This document shows, one piece after another, positions 1 to 6,563 of a stretch of 17,892 bases of DNA. Every line of letters begins with the position of its first letter. The stretch's first letter is position 1. The stretch comes from Kiritimatiellia bacterium (GTDB lineage: Bacteria > Verrucomicrobiota > Kiritimatiellia > RFP12 > UBA1067). The stretch lies in NCBI GenBank assembly GCA_017385345.1, contig JAFNRY010000176.1, forward strand, positions 1 to 17,892, written 5' to 3'. The position numbers and the translations under genes are program-made. The notes under the pieces were generated by a model. That model worked only from the letters and a program-made list of their open reading frames with translations. It ran no database searches and was not told the DNA's origin.

Positions 1-1
1 G

Positions 2-49
2 AAGAAGGGGCTCTGGAGAAGGTTCCTGGACTGGCTGAAAAGCAATTAA
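2..49 (+). CDS. C-terminal end of an unidentified upstream gene (partial)
   Basis: The frame starting at base 2 is open from the window edge and reads KKGLWRRFLDWLKSN before a TAA at 47-49. A rho-independent terminator begins seven bases later, which is what one expects at the end of a real transcript. The tail is basic and amphipathic (Trp-Arg-Arg-Phe-Leu-Asp-Trp-Leu-Lys), but fifteen residues are too few to assign a family. The frame starting at base 1 is also open, to a TGA at 55-57, so the frame choice rests on the close fit between the TAA and the terminator stem. Confidence 0.35.
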   Translation, partial: KKGLWRRFLDWLKSN

Positions 50-55
50 CAGCGT

Positions 56-96
56 GAGGCGGATTCGTGTATGGTTCGAATTCGCCTCTCATTTTT
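56..96 (+). terminator. Rho-independent terminator of the upstream gene
   Basis: Bases 56-67 (GAGGCGGATTCG) pair with 77-88 (CGAATTCGCCTC) as a 12-bp stem with one G-U pair and a 9-base loop. A T-rich run follows at 89-96. It lies just after the stop at 47-49 and closes that transcription unit. Confidence 0.8.
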
Positions 97-121
97 CGTT
101 GTTATTTGATTGGTTCTGCGC

Positions 122-226
122 GGCGCGATGTGGGCATCGCGCCCTACAGGGTGCGATCGGGCTCGCCGGAAAACGGCGCGCGTCGGAGTCGGCTCTGCCG
201 GGCCGCCGAGGGCGTTGGCCCCTACG
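122..226. repeat. GC-rich intergenic hairpin repeats of Clostridia type
   Basis: Two hairpin-forming elements lie side by side. The first has a perfect 9-bp stem, GGCGCGATG (122-130) against CATCGCGCC (135-143), with a TGGG loop, followed by CTACAGG. The second pairs GGGCC (200-204) with GGCCC (217-221) around GCCGAGGGCGTT and is followed by CCTACGG. From memory, the reverse-strand form GTAGGGGCCAACGCCCTCGG resembles extragenic repeats common in gut Oscillospiraceae and related Clostridia. Nothing comparable occurs after position 1870. No gene is seen in this stretch. Confidence 0.55.
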
Positions 227-274
227 GCGCAAAATAGCATTTCGCTTTTATGAAAAGATTTTTGTAAAATATAC

Positions 275-303
275 TTGACATTATGCTTGCGCTGGTATAT
301 ACT
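275..303 (+). promoter_or_regulatory. Strong sigma-A/sigma-70 promoter for the 352-1870 cassette
   Basis: A perfect -35 box TTGACA (275-280), a 17-bp spacer and a -10 box TATACT (298-303) put the start of transcription near 310. That gives a leader of about 42 bases with a GGAGG ribosome site at 338-342. It is the best promoter in the window and should drive all three downstream genes, which overlap or nearly abut. Confidence 0.8.
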
Positions 304-351
304 GCGATCAGAAGGCAAAACCAGGCCGATTCTGATTGGAGGAATATCAAA

Positions 352-891
352 ATGAGTACATCTTATCTGTGGGGCATCGCCGTCGGCGTGATCGTCGGCG
401 TGATCATCGTCGCTCTGATCTTTACGTACAACAAGAAGAAAACCGGCTCCGTGGTCGGCGGGGATTTTGACGAGCGGCAGCAGCTGCTGCGCGGCAAGGC
501 GTTTCAGGCGGGCTTTTTCACGATGCTGATCCTCAGCTTCCTTTACTGGGCGCTCGTGAGGCTCGTGCTGGAGCGGCCGCTGATGGAGGACGGACTGAGC
601 GCGCTGATCTGTGCGCTCGTGGGCGTCGGGGTGTTCGGCTTTGACTGCATCCTGCACGACGCGTTCTTCACCGTGCAGAACAAACCGAAGAACTACATCA
701 TCCTCTTCATCTGCACAACGCTCTGCCAGATCCCCTCCGCGATCAACAACATTCGGGAGGGCCGCGTGGTGGAAAACGGCGTGCTCACCTTCGGGGTGAT
801 TCCGATCGTGTGCGCGGTGCTGTTTCTCGGGATTCTCACGGCGGTCGTCTGCAAGATGCTCGCGATGCGGAAGGAGGACGCGGAGGAATGA
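352..891 (+). CDS. Multi-pass membrane protein, DUF2178-like, paired with an XRE regulator
   Basis: This is a 179-residue hydrophobic protein. Membrane segments are visible at about residues 5-25, 52-74, 83-103, 113-130 and 143-168. A DERQ motif (40-43) followed by GKAF (48-51) sits between the first two. That arrangement, a soluble DERQ stretch just before the membrane core and a tiny HTH gene directly downstream, is typical of small Bacillota membrane proteins of the DUF2178 type, whose biochemical role is unknown. The ATG at 352 is chosen because GGAGG at 338-342 precedes it; an upstream in-frame ATG at 283 lies before the expected transcription start. The stop overlaps the next gene's start (ATGA). 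The family name is a resemblance from memory, not a proven assignment. Confidence 0.75.
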   Translation: MSTSYLWGIAVGVIVGVIIVALIFTYNKKKTGSVVGGDFDERQQLLRGKAFQAGFFTMLILSFLYWALVRLVLERPLMEDGLSALICALVGVGVFGFDCILHDAFFTVQNKPKNYIILFICTTLCQIPSAINNIREGRVVENGVLTFGVIPIVCAVLFLGILTAVVCKMLAMRKEDAEE

Positions 892-1079
892 AAAATCTGC
901 GGCTCAAGGCCGCCCGCGCCGGACTCGATCTCTCGCAGCAGGAGCTGGCGGAGCGCGTCGGCGTTTCGCGGCAGACGATCAGCGCCATCGAAAAGGGCGA
1001 CTACAACCCGACGATCAACCTCTGCGTCGCGATCTGCAAGGCGCTCGGAAGGACACTGGACGAACTGTTCTGGGAATGA
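888..1079 (+). CDS. Small XRE-family transcriptional regulator
   Basis: A 63-residue protein that is almost entirely one helix-turn-helix of the Cro/C1 (XRE) type. Residues 16-40 hold the core LSQQELAERVGVSRQTISAI, followed by EKGDYNPTINLCVAICKALG and a short LDELFW tail. Such stand-alone HTH proteins usually dimerise on a promoter dyad, often their own. Its ATG overlaps the stop of the membrane-protein gene by ATGA, and AAGGAGG at 871-877 serves as ribosome site, so the two are translationally coupled. It probably regulates this cassette from the promoter at 275-303, although no clear operator dyad is visible there. It has no sensor domain; the membrane partner may provide the signal. Confidence 0.9.
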   Translation: MKNLRLKAARAGLDLSQQELAERVGVSRQTISAIEKGDYNPTINLCVAICKALGRTLDELFWE

Positions 1080-1090
1080 GGAGGAACGAT

Positions 1091-1870
1091 ATGAAGCATG
1101 TCTTATCTGTCCTGCTGGCGGCAGCGCTGCTGCTTGCGCTCGCGGGCTGCACCGTCATGGAAAAAAAGGACGCTCTGAAGCTCCATGAGGGCGTGCTGGA
1201 TTCGGAATTCACCGCGCTGAAGCTCGACCTGGACGTGGCGGACGTCACCATCGAGCCGGGCGACGCCTTCCGCGTGGCATACGGTCTCGGCAACGAGCCG
1301 CAGATCGAAACGGCGGGCGACGGCACGCTCACGATCCGCGAGCACGCAAAGGATCGCTGGTGGGAGGGCATCCACTTCACGTCGGCCAGCCAGCCGTATG
1401 TGACGATCACGGTGCCGGAAGGCACGGTGCTCGGCATGATTGACGTCACGGTGGACGTCGGCGATGTGAAGATCTCCAAGCTGGAGGTCGGCGCGCTGCA
1501 TGCGGACGCGGACGTCGGCGATCTGACGCTGCAGGCCGTGACCGTGCAGGGCGCGATGGACTTCAGCGCGGACGTCGGGAACGTCGACTGCCGCGAGACG
1601 GCGGTGGCCGGCGCGGTGAAGATCGAGATCGACACCGGCGATATCGCGTTTGACGGCAGCGCGGCGGGCATCGACGCGGAGACCGACGTCGGCAACGTGA
1701 AGCTCCTCCTCCCCGGCCCGGCGGAGAGCTGGGCAGCGCAGCTGCAGACGGACGTCGGCAGCGTCACGGTCGACGGGCTGGATCAGGGCAGGCAATATCA
1801 AAGCCGCGGCGGACAGTATCCGCTGGACGCCGAGACCGACACCGGCGACGTGACGGTGGAATTCAAATAA
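1091..1870 (+). CDS. DUF4097-type lipoprotein with repeated beta-strand motifs
   Basis: A 259-residue predicted lipoprotein. The N-terminus is a signal peptide ending in a lipobox, LAGC, with Cys20 as the expected lipid-anchored residue. The rest is a ladder of short repeats of the form (A/T/V)DVGD(V/L)-x-hydrophobic: VDVGDVKI, ADVGDLTL, ADVGNVDC, DTGDIAFD, TDVGNVKL, TDVGSVTV and TDTGDVTV. This is the signature of the DUF4097 right-handed beta-helix or adhesin-like fold, which is common in Bacillota and usually of unknown function. The start at 1091 is preferred over 1076 because GAGGAGG at 1078-1084 lies six bases upstream and the signal peptide begins there. The protein ends normally after TVEFK with TAA at 1868-1870, exactly where the window changes character. 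Confidence 0.85.
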   Translation: MKHVLSVLLAAALLLALAGCTVMEKKDALKLHEGVLDSEFTALKLDLDVADVTIEPGDAFRVAYGLGNEPQIETAGDGTLTIREHAKDRWWEGIHFTSASQPYVTITVPEGTVLGMIDVTVDVGDVKISKLEVGALHADADVGDLTLQAVTVQGAMDFSADVGNVDCRETAVAGAVKIEIDTGDIAFDGSAAGIDAETDVGNVKLLLPGPAESWAAQLQTDVGSVTVDGLDQGRQYQSRGGQYPLDAETDTGDVTVEFK

Positions 1871-1880
1871 AAAAACCTCG
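1866..1880. other. Probable chimeric junction between two genomes
   Basis: A run of seven A's (1869-1875) joins the stop codon of the DUF4097 gene to the interior of an oppositely oriented paaK gene. The paaK reading frame keeps family-like sequence down to about 1877 and then continues, without a stop, through the antisense of the DUF4097 gene. Left of the join the DNA looks clostridial; right of it the repeats and gene organisation differ. There is no transposase, target duplication or tRNA here to explain a natural insertion. Confidence 0.7.
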
Positions 1881-3010
1881 ACGTTGACCGTGACGTCCGT
1901 CATGCCGTTGCGCTCTTCGAGGATGATCTGGAATTCGTCTTTGACGCCTGGTATCTCCATGAGCGCCTGCTCTACCTGGCGCGGATAGAAGTTCACGCCC
2001 TTTACGATGAGCATGTCGTCGGTGCGGCCTGTTATCCTGTCGATGCGCAGCGACGTGCGTCCGCATTCGCATTTTTCGCGCGAGACGATGCGCGAAATGT
2101 CGTGCGTGCGGTAGCGCAGTATCGGCATGGCCTCGCGCGTCAGAGACGTGAACACGACTTCGCCGTATTCGCCGTCCGGCACGGTCTTGCCGGTGGCCGG
2201 ATCGATGATTTCGGTTATGTACTGGTCTTCCCAGACGTGTATGCCGCAATGGCAGCGGCAGTCCTGCCCCGTAGTGCCGATGCCGCCAGTCTCCGTCATG
2301 CCGTAGATGTCGAAGCATTCGATATGGAGGCGCTTTTCGATGCGCCGCCTCATTTCGTCGGAGAAGGTCTCCGATCCGAAAATGCCGACTTCAAGCGACG
2401 GGATGTCGCGCTCGCCCTGCGGCATCGCGTCGAGTTTTTCGATGATGCGGGGCACGTAGGAGACGACGGAGCAGAAGCCCTTGACGCCGAAGTCTTTCAT
2501 CAGTTTGATTTGGCGGTCCGTGTTGCCGCTCGACGCCGGGACGCAGAAGAGCCCCGCCTTTCTGCAGCCGTGGTAGCAGCCGAAGCCGCCGTTGAACAGG
2601 CCGAACGTCGGCATTATCTGGAAGGCGTCGCCGCGTTCGAGGCCCGCCATCGAGAAGCATCTGGCCATGCATTCGGCCCACTGGATCAGGTCGCCTTTGG
2701 TGTAGGCCATGACCACCGGAGTGCCGGTGGAGCCGGACGACTGGTGGAATTCGAGCAGCTCGCCGCGCGGCACGCAGCTCATTTTCAGCGGGTACGCCTC
2801 GCGGAAGTCCTCCTTGGTGAGAAACGGAAGCCGCGCGAGATCGTCGAGCGTCTTCACGTCTTCAGGATCGGCTATGCCGCCTTTGACGAGCCGTTCGCGG
2901 TAGAACGGGTTGCTCCAGACTCTTGCGAGCGACTTCTTCAACCCTTTGAGCTGCGCTTCCGCCAGCCTGTCGCGGGACATCGTCTCCGCGTCTCTGTTCC
3001 ACATTGCCAT
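1871..3010 (-). CDS. paaK: Phenylacetate-CoA ligase family protein, C-terminus missing
   Basis: This is an adenylate-forming ligase that activates an aryl or indolyl acid to its CoA thioester using ATP. Visible motifs are the phosphate-binding loop SSGSTGTP (91-98), YGMTETGG (236-243), YRTHD (300-304), and a likely zinc site made of CRCHC (251-255) with CECGR (314-318). DRITGRTDDM (324-333) opens the C-terminal domain. The last family-like residues are DVTVNVE (372-378); family members run roughly 35-55 residues further, so the end is lost at the junction. Start: ATG at 3010 gives MAMWNRDAETMSR, the usual N-terminus, four bases after the larC stop; an in-frame ATG at 3061 lies inside larC. 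It is the last gene of the lar operon. The acid substrate cannot be told from sequence. Confidence 0.85.
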
Positions 3011-3014
3011 ATCG

Positions 3015-4256
3015 TCAGATCCCTTTCCCTTTTTCCGGAGCCATTTTATCAATTCGCGCATGGGCGGTCAAATCCCGCCGCGCCTCGGCGAGGGATACGC
3101 TTTTTCTTTTGGCGTATCCGGCCAGATCGTCCGCCTCGAACTTGCTTCTCGCGGATCCGTCCGGAAGGCGCGAGGTTTTCAGTCCGACGAGTGAACCGTC
3201 CGGCGCTTCCGCGACGCGCTCCTCCCTGGCCAGCGTCATGCGCCGCCGCACGCTCCATCTAAGGCCGATGGTGGTCGTGTGGGCGAAGACGGCGTCGAAG
3301 ATCTTGTCTGCCGTCCGCTCTTCGCACAACACCGTTGCGAGATGGCCCGGTCTTCCTTTTTTCATGAGCGCCGGCGTGAAAAAGACGTCGAGCGCCCCGG
3401 CCTCGAAGATTCTTTCCGCTGCGAAGGCGAGGTCTTCGCCGGTCATGTCGTCGACGTTGAACGAGATTTCGGCGATCTCCCGCGCTTCCGTTTCGCCGCC
3501 GGAGCGTTCGCCGAAATACGCCGCGAGCACGTTGGCGCGTTTGAAATCCTTCTTTCCACAGCCGAACGACGTCGCCTCCGCCGCCATCGCCGGCCTCGCT
3601 CCGAACCGGTCGGCGAACCGCCGGAGCAGCGCCGCGCCGGTTGGCGTCGTTAGTTCGCCGACGGTGGTTCCATCGGAATACGCCGGCACGCCTTCGAGAA
3701 GAAACGCGGTCGCTGGAGCCGGAACCGGCAGCGTTCCGTGCGCGCATTCGACGCTTCCGGACCCCGTGTTCACCGGCGATACGACCGTCTCGCCCGGCTT
3801 CAGCGCGTCCATCAGCCAGCAGACCGCGGCGACGTCCGCGATGGCGTCGAGCGCGCCCGTTTCGTGGAAGTGTACTTCTTCGACCGGCACGTCGTGCGCG
3901 CGCGCCTCGGCGGCTGCTATCGAGAGATACACCTCTTTTGCCGCCTTCTTCGCCGCTTCTGGCATTTCGAGGGAGTCCAGTACGGCGTTTACGCCGGTGA
4001 GATGTCGGTGGGCGTGGCCGTGCCCGTGCGCGCGGTGCGGGGCTTCTTCTTCGCCGCGCACCTCCACGCGCAGCCGCAGCGCGGCGATTCCGTTTTTGGA
4101 GAGGGTTTCGACGCCGAAGACGGTGTGGGGAAGACCGAACGAATTGAACGCCGCGAGCGCGGCGGCCCTTCCGGGGCCGTCGAGAAGGCCGAGGAGCGCG
4201 CCGGCGAGCATGTCGCCCGCGGCGCCCATGGAACAATCGAGATGCAGAACCTTCAT
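3015..4256 (-). CDS. larC: LarC, nickel insertion enzyme for the nickel-pincer nucleotide
   Basis: LarC is the CTP-dependent cyclometallase that inserts nickel into pyridinium-3,5-bisthiocarboxylic acid mononucleotide, the last step in making the LarA cofactor. The 413-residue protein begins MKVLHLDCSMGAAGDMLAGA, the family's typical N-terminus, and carries a histidine-rich segment (HRAHGHGHAHRH, 74-85) suited to holding nickel, then FHETGA near 135. The second half (EISFNVDDMTGEDLA, then ALMKKGRPG) is the catalytic C-terminal domain. In Lactiplantibacillus plantarum the two halves are joined by a programmed frameshift; here they are one uninterrupted frame. The ATG overlaps the larB stop by four bases (ATGA), and paaK begins four bases after its stop. 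Confidence 0.93.
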   Translation of the reverse strand: MKVLHLDCSMGAAGDMLAGALLGLLDGPGRAAALAAFNSFGLPHTVFGVETLSKNGIAALRLRVEVRGEEEAPHRAHGHGHAHRHLTGVNAVLDSLEMPEAAKKAAKEVYLSIAAAEARAHDVPVEEVHFHETGALDAIADVAAVCWLMDALKPGETVVSPVNTGSGSVECAHGTLPVPAPATAFLLEGVPAYSDGTTVGELTTPTGAALLRRFADRFGARPAMAAEATSFGCGKKDFKRANVLAAYFGERSGGETEAREIAEISFNVDDMTGEDLAFAAERIFEAGALDVFFTPALMKKGRPGHLATVLCEERTADKIFDAVFAHTTTIGLRWSVRRRMTLAREERVAEAPDGSLVGLKTSRLPDGSARSKFEADDLAGYAKRKSVSLAEARRDLTAHARIDKMAPEKGKGI

Positions 4257-4963
4257 TTCCGTTCGCGCATGTGGTTTATGCGGCTGGCGAGGAAGCCCGC
4301 GCCGAAGCCGTTGTCTATGTTGACCGTGCAGACGCCGGCCGCGCACGAGTTGAGCATGGCGAGCAGCGCGGCGAGGCCTCCGAACGACGCGCCGTACCCT
4401 ACGCTGGTCGGCACGGCCACCACCGGCGAGCGCACGAGGCCGCCAATCACGCTCGCGAGCGCCCCCTCCATGCCTGCGACGGCGACGACGACGCTCGCCG
4501 AGCGGAGCTCGTCCTCGCACTGCGCGATTCTGTGCAGCGCGGCCACGCCTATGTCGTAGAGCCTGACGACTTCGTTGCCGAGCGCCTCGGCCGTCAGCGC
4601 GGCCTCCTCGGCGACCGGCAGGTCGCTCGTGCCGCCGCAGGCCACCGCGATGCGTCCGCACGTCCCCTCCGCAGGGGCGCATTTGCCTACCCGTCCGAAA
4701 CTGGCCTCGCCGCTGTAGAAAAATTCGTCTCCGAATGCCTTGGCGCATTCCTCCGCCTTTTCCGCGTCGAGCCTGGTGACGATCAGCGGTTCCTGCCTCG
4801 CGGATTTCAGCGCTTTGAGGATGGACACGATTCTCGCGGCGCTCTTGCCCTCGCCGTAAACCACCTCCGGCACGCCCTGCCGTTCTTTTCTGTCGAGGTC
4901 GAGCCTCGCAAAGCCGAGATACGCCGTGCCCGGCGCCGCGCGCCTGGTTTCAGAGGACTTCAT
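4253..4963 (-). CDS. larB: LarB, pyridinium-3,5-biscarboxylic acid mononucleotide synthase
   Basis: LarB carboxylates the nicotinate ring of nicotinic acid adenine dinucleotide at C5 and releases AMP, giving P2CMN, the first committed precursor of the nickel-pincer cofactor. The 236-residue length fits the family. A small N-terminal region (LGFARLDLDRKERQGVPEVV, 16-35) is followed by a PurE-like domain with VACGGTSDLPVAEEA (107-121), MEGALASVIGGLV (165-177), PTSVGYG (185-191) and LNSCAAGVCTVNIDNGFGAG (204-223). Cys207 matches, by position in the LNSC motif, the cysteine that forms the covalent substrate adduct in characterised LarB. The start lies 14 bases inside larE, and the stop overlaps larC, so the three genes are translationally coupled. 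Confidence 0.95.
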   Translation of the reverse strand: MKSSETRRAAPGTAYLGFARLDLDRKERQGVPEVVYGEGKSAARIVSILKALKSARQEPLIVTRLDAEKAEECAKAFGDEFFYSGEASFGRVGKCAPAEGTCGRIAVACGGTSDLPVAEEAALTAEALGNEVVRLYDIGVAALHRIAQCEDELRSASVVVAVAGMEGALASVIGGLVRSPVVAVPTSVGYGASFGGLAALLAMLNSCAAGVCTVNIDNGFGAGFLASRINHMRERK

Positions 4964-5786
4964 TCATGCTTCCCGTTCTGTAGCCGTCGAGGTCGAGCGA
5001 AACGTATGCGAAACCGGCTTTCTTGAAAGCGTCGGAGATTTCGCGCCTGTGAGCCGTCACCGCGGCGAAGGCCTCCGGCGGCACTTCGATGCGCGCGGTG
5101 TCGCCCTGCGAACGCACTCTCGCCGCCACGGGGGCTCTTTCCGCGTCCGCGGCCATTGCGGCCTCGAGCACCTTCGCCAGAAAACATTCCGCCTTGTCAA
5201 CGCGCGCGAATTTCTCCGCGGTGAGCTTTTCTCCGTAGGGGAAGCGCGACGAGAGGCATGCCATCGCCGGCTTGTTCCAGATCGCAAGCCCGGCCTCGCG
5301 CGCCGCTTCGCGCACGTCCGCCTTCGTGAATCCCGCCTCGTGCAACGGGCTCCTGACGCCGGCTTCAAGCACGGCTTCGCGCCCCGGACGGTAGTCGCCG
5401 TCGTCGTCCGTGTTCGAGCCTTCGGCGATTTCCGCGAAGCCGTTTTTGTCGGCGAACCGCCTGATTTTGGCGAAGAGAGCCTTTTTGCAGATGTAGCACC
5501 TGTTCGGGGGGTTCTCCGCGAAACCAGGCGAGCGCATCTCGTCCTTTTCGACGGTTTCGTGGCGAATGCCGTATTCGCGGCAGAAGGCGGCGGCCGCTTC
5601 CGCTTCGCGCGGCGGGAAGGACGGCGACAGCGCGGTTACCGCCACCGCCCTGCCGCCGAGCGCGTCGTGGGCGGTCTTGAGCAGGAACGCTGAATCGACG
5701 CCGCCCGAGAACGCTATGGCGACGGATTCCATCGAAGCGAGGGTGCGGCGCAGCTCCGCGCACTTCTGCCCGAGCGCTTCGTTCAT
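4950..5786 (-). CDS. larE: LarE, ATP-dependent sulfur transferase, three-cysteine form
   Basis: LarE activates the carboxylates of P2CMN by AMPylation and replaces them with thiocarboxylates. The 278-residue protein has the PP-loop SGGVDS (27-32), NPPNRCYICKKALF (92-105), EGSNTDD (122-128) and KPAMACLSSRFPYG (172-185). Cys177 corresponds to the sacrificial cysteine of the L. plantarum enzyme. Cys97 and Cys100 are additional, giving the three cysteines associated with LarE forms that hold a [4Fe-4S] cluster and need not destroy their own cysteine. Its start overlaps the upstream methyltransferase gene by ATGA, and its 3' end overlaps larB by 14 bases. The cluster type is inferred from the cysteines alone. 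Confidence 0.95.
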   Translation of the reverse strand: MNEALGQKCAELRRTLASMESVAIAFSGGVDSAFLLKTAHDALGGRAVAVTALSPSFPPREAEAAAAFCREYGIRHETVEKDEMRSPGFAENPPNRCYICKKALFAKIRRFADKNGFAEIAEGSNTDDDGDYRPGREAVLEAGVRSPLHEAGFTKADVREAAREAGLAIWNKPAMACLSSRFPYGEKLTAEKFARVDKAECFLAKVLEAAMAADAERAPVAARVRSQGDTARIEVPPEAFAAVTAHRREISDAFKKAGFAYVSLDLDGYRTGSMNEVL

Positions 5787-6559
5787 TTCTTCGCGCCTTT
5801 CTGGCGCAGCGCTTCGTAGATCGCCACCGCCGCCGCCACGCCCGCGTTTAGGGATTCGAAGCCGCCGGGCATCGGAATCGTCGCCAGGAAGTCGCAGTTC
5901 TCGCGTACGAGCCGCGAAAGGCCGGCCCCCTCCGCGCCGGCCACGATCGCGCATTTTCCCCTGTAGTCGATTTCGGTGTAGGGTTTGGCGTCCGGCGCCG
6001 CGTCGAGCCCGGTTATCCAATAGCCGGCCTTTTTCAGCGCCTGCATCGCCCGCACGAGATTGACCGTCCTGGCGACCTTGACATGTTCGGCGCCGCCGGC
6101 GGACGCTCTCGCCGCGGCCGGCGTAACTCCGCACGAACGATCCTCCGGCATGATCACGCCCGTCGCGCCGGCGGCGCACGCCGTCCGCAGTATCGACCCG
6201 ACGTTCTGCGGATCTTCGAGATGGTCGAGGACGACGACGAGCGAATCCTCGTCTTCTTCTCCAAGCAGTTCGGCGAGATCGACGTACGGATACGGCGAGG
6301 CTTTCAGCGCGACGCCCTGGTGGTGGCCGAAGCGCACGAGCCTGTCGAGTTTGTCGCGCTCCATGGTACGCACGACGAGGCGGCGCGCATGCGCTTCGTC
6401 CCTTATGCGCGCAATCTGGTCGTCCTCGTCCGGCGACGGCGGAGGCAGCACGATTTCCATGCATTTGCGCCGTCCCGCGGCGAGCGCCTCCTCCACGGGG
6501 TTCCGCCCGTAGAGCCATTCGCCGCCCGAAAACGCCTCTCTCGGTCCTCTGCCGCCCAT
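5783..6559 (-). CDS. rlmB: SpoU/TrmH-family RNA 2'-O-ribose methyltransferase (RlmB-like)
   Basis: This is a knotted SPOUT methyltransferase that uses S-adenosylmethionine to methylate a ribose 2'-OH; close relatives act on 23S rRNA (RlmB) or tRNA. An N-terminal substrate-binding domain (GRNPVEEALAAGRR, 18-31) is followed by the three SpoU motifs: LDHLEDPQNVGSILRTA, IVAGAEGAGLS and IPMPGGFESLNAGVAAAVA. The last reads SLNAGVA instead of the usual SLNVSVA, a mild change. At 258 residues it is a normal length. It begins four bases after the permease stop and overlaps larE by ATGA. It is probably a housekeeping gene caught in the operon, as nothing links it to cofactor synthesis. The exact RNA target cannot be read from sequence. 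Confidence 0.9.
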   Translation of the reverse strand: MGGRGPREAFSGGEWLYGRNPVEEALAAGRRKCMEIVLPPPSPDEDDQIARIRDEAHARRLVVRTMERDKLDRLVRFGHHQGVALKASPYPYVDLAELLGEEDEDSLVVVLDHLEDPQNVGSILRTACAAGATGVIMPEDRSCGVTPAAARASAGGAEHVKVARTVNLVRAMQALKKAGYWITGLDAAPDAKPYTEIDYRGKCAIVAGAEGAGLSRLVRENCDFLATIPMPGGFESLNAGVAAAVAIYEALRQKGAKK

Positions 6560-6563
6560 GCGT

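Noticed and set aside
1103..3061. A single 652-codon open frame that would fuse paaK to a C-terminal extension
   Set aside because: The part below 1877 is the antisense of a convincing lipoprotein gene and has a low-complexity, Arg/His/Val-rich composition. It is open only because the join happens to keep frame.
3004..4323. Long + strand frame opposite larC
   Set aside because: It has no ribosome site and is Ser/Ala/Arg-rich, the usual shadow of a GC-rich gene on the other strand, which carries clear LarC motifs.
4254..4748. Upstream extension of LarC to 577 residues
   Set aside because: The extra part overlaps larB out of frame and is Arg/Gly-rich. MKVLHLDCSMGAAGD is the family N-terminus and lies at the ATGA overlap.
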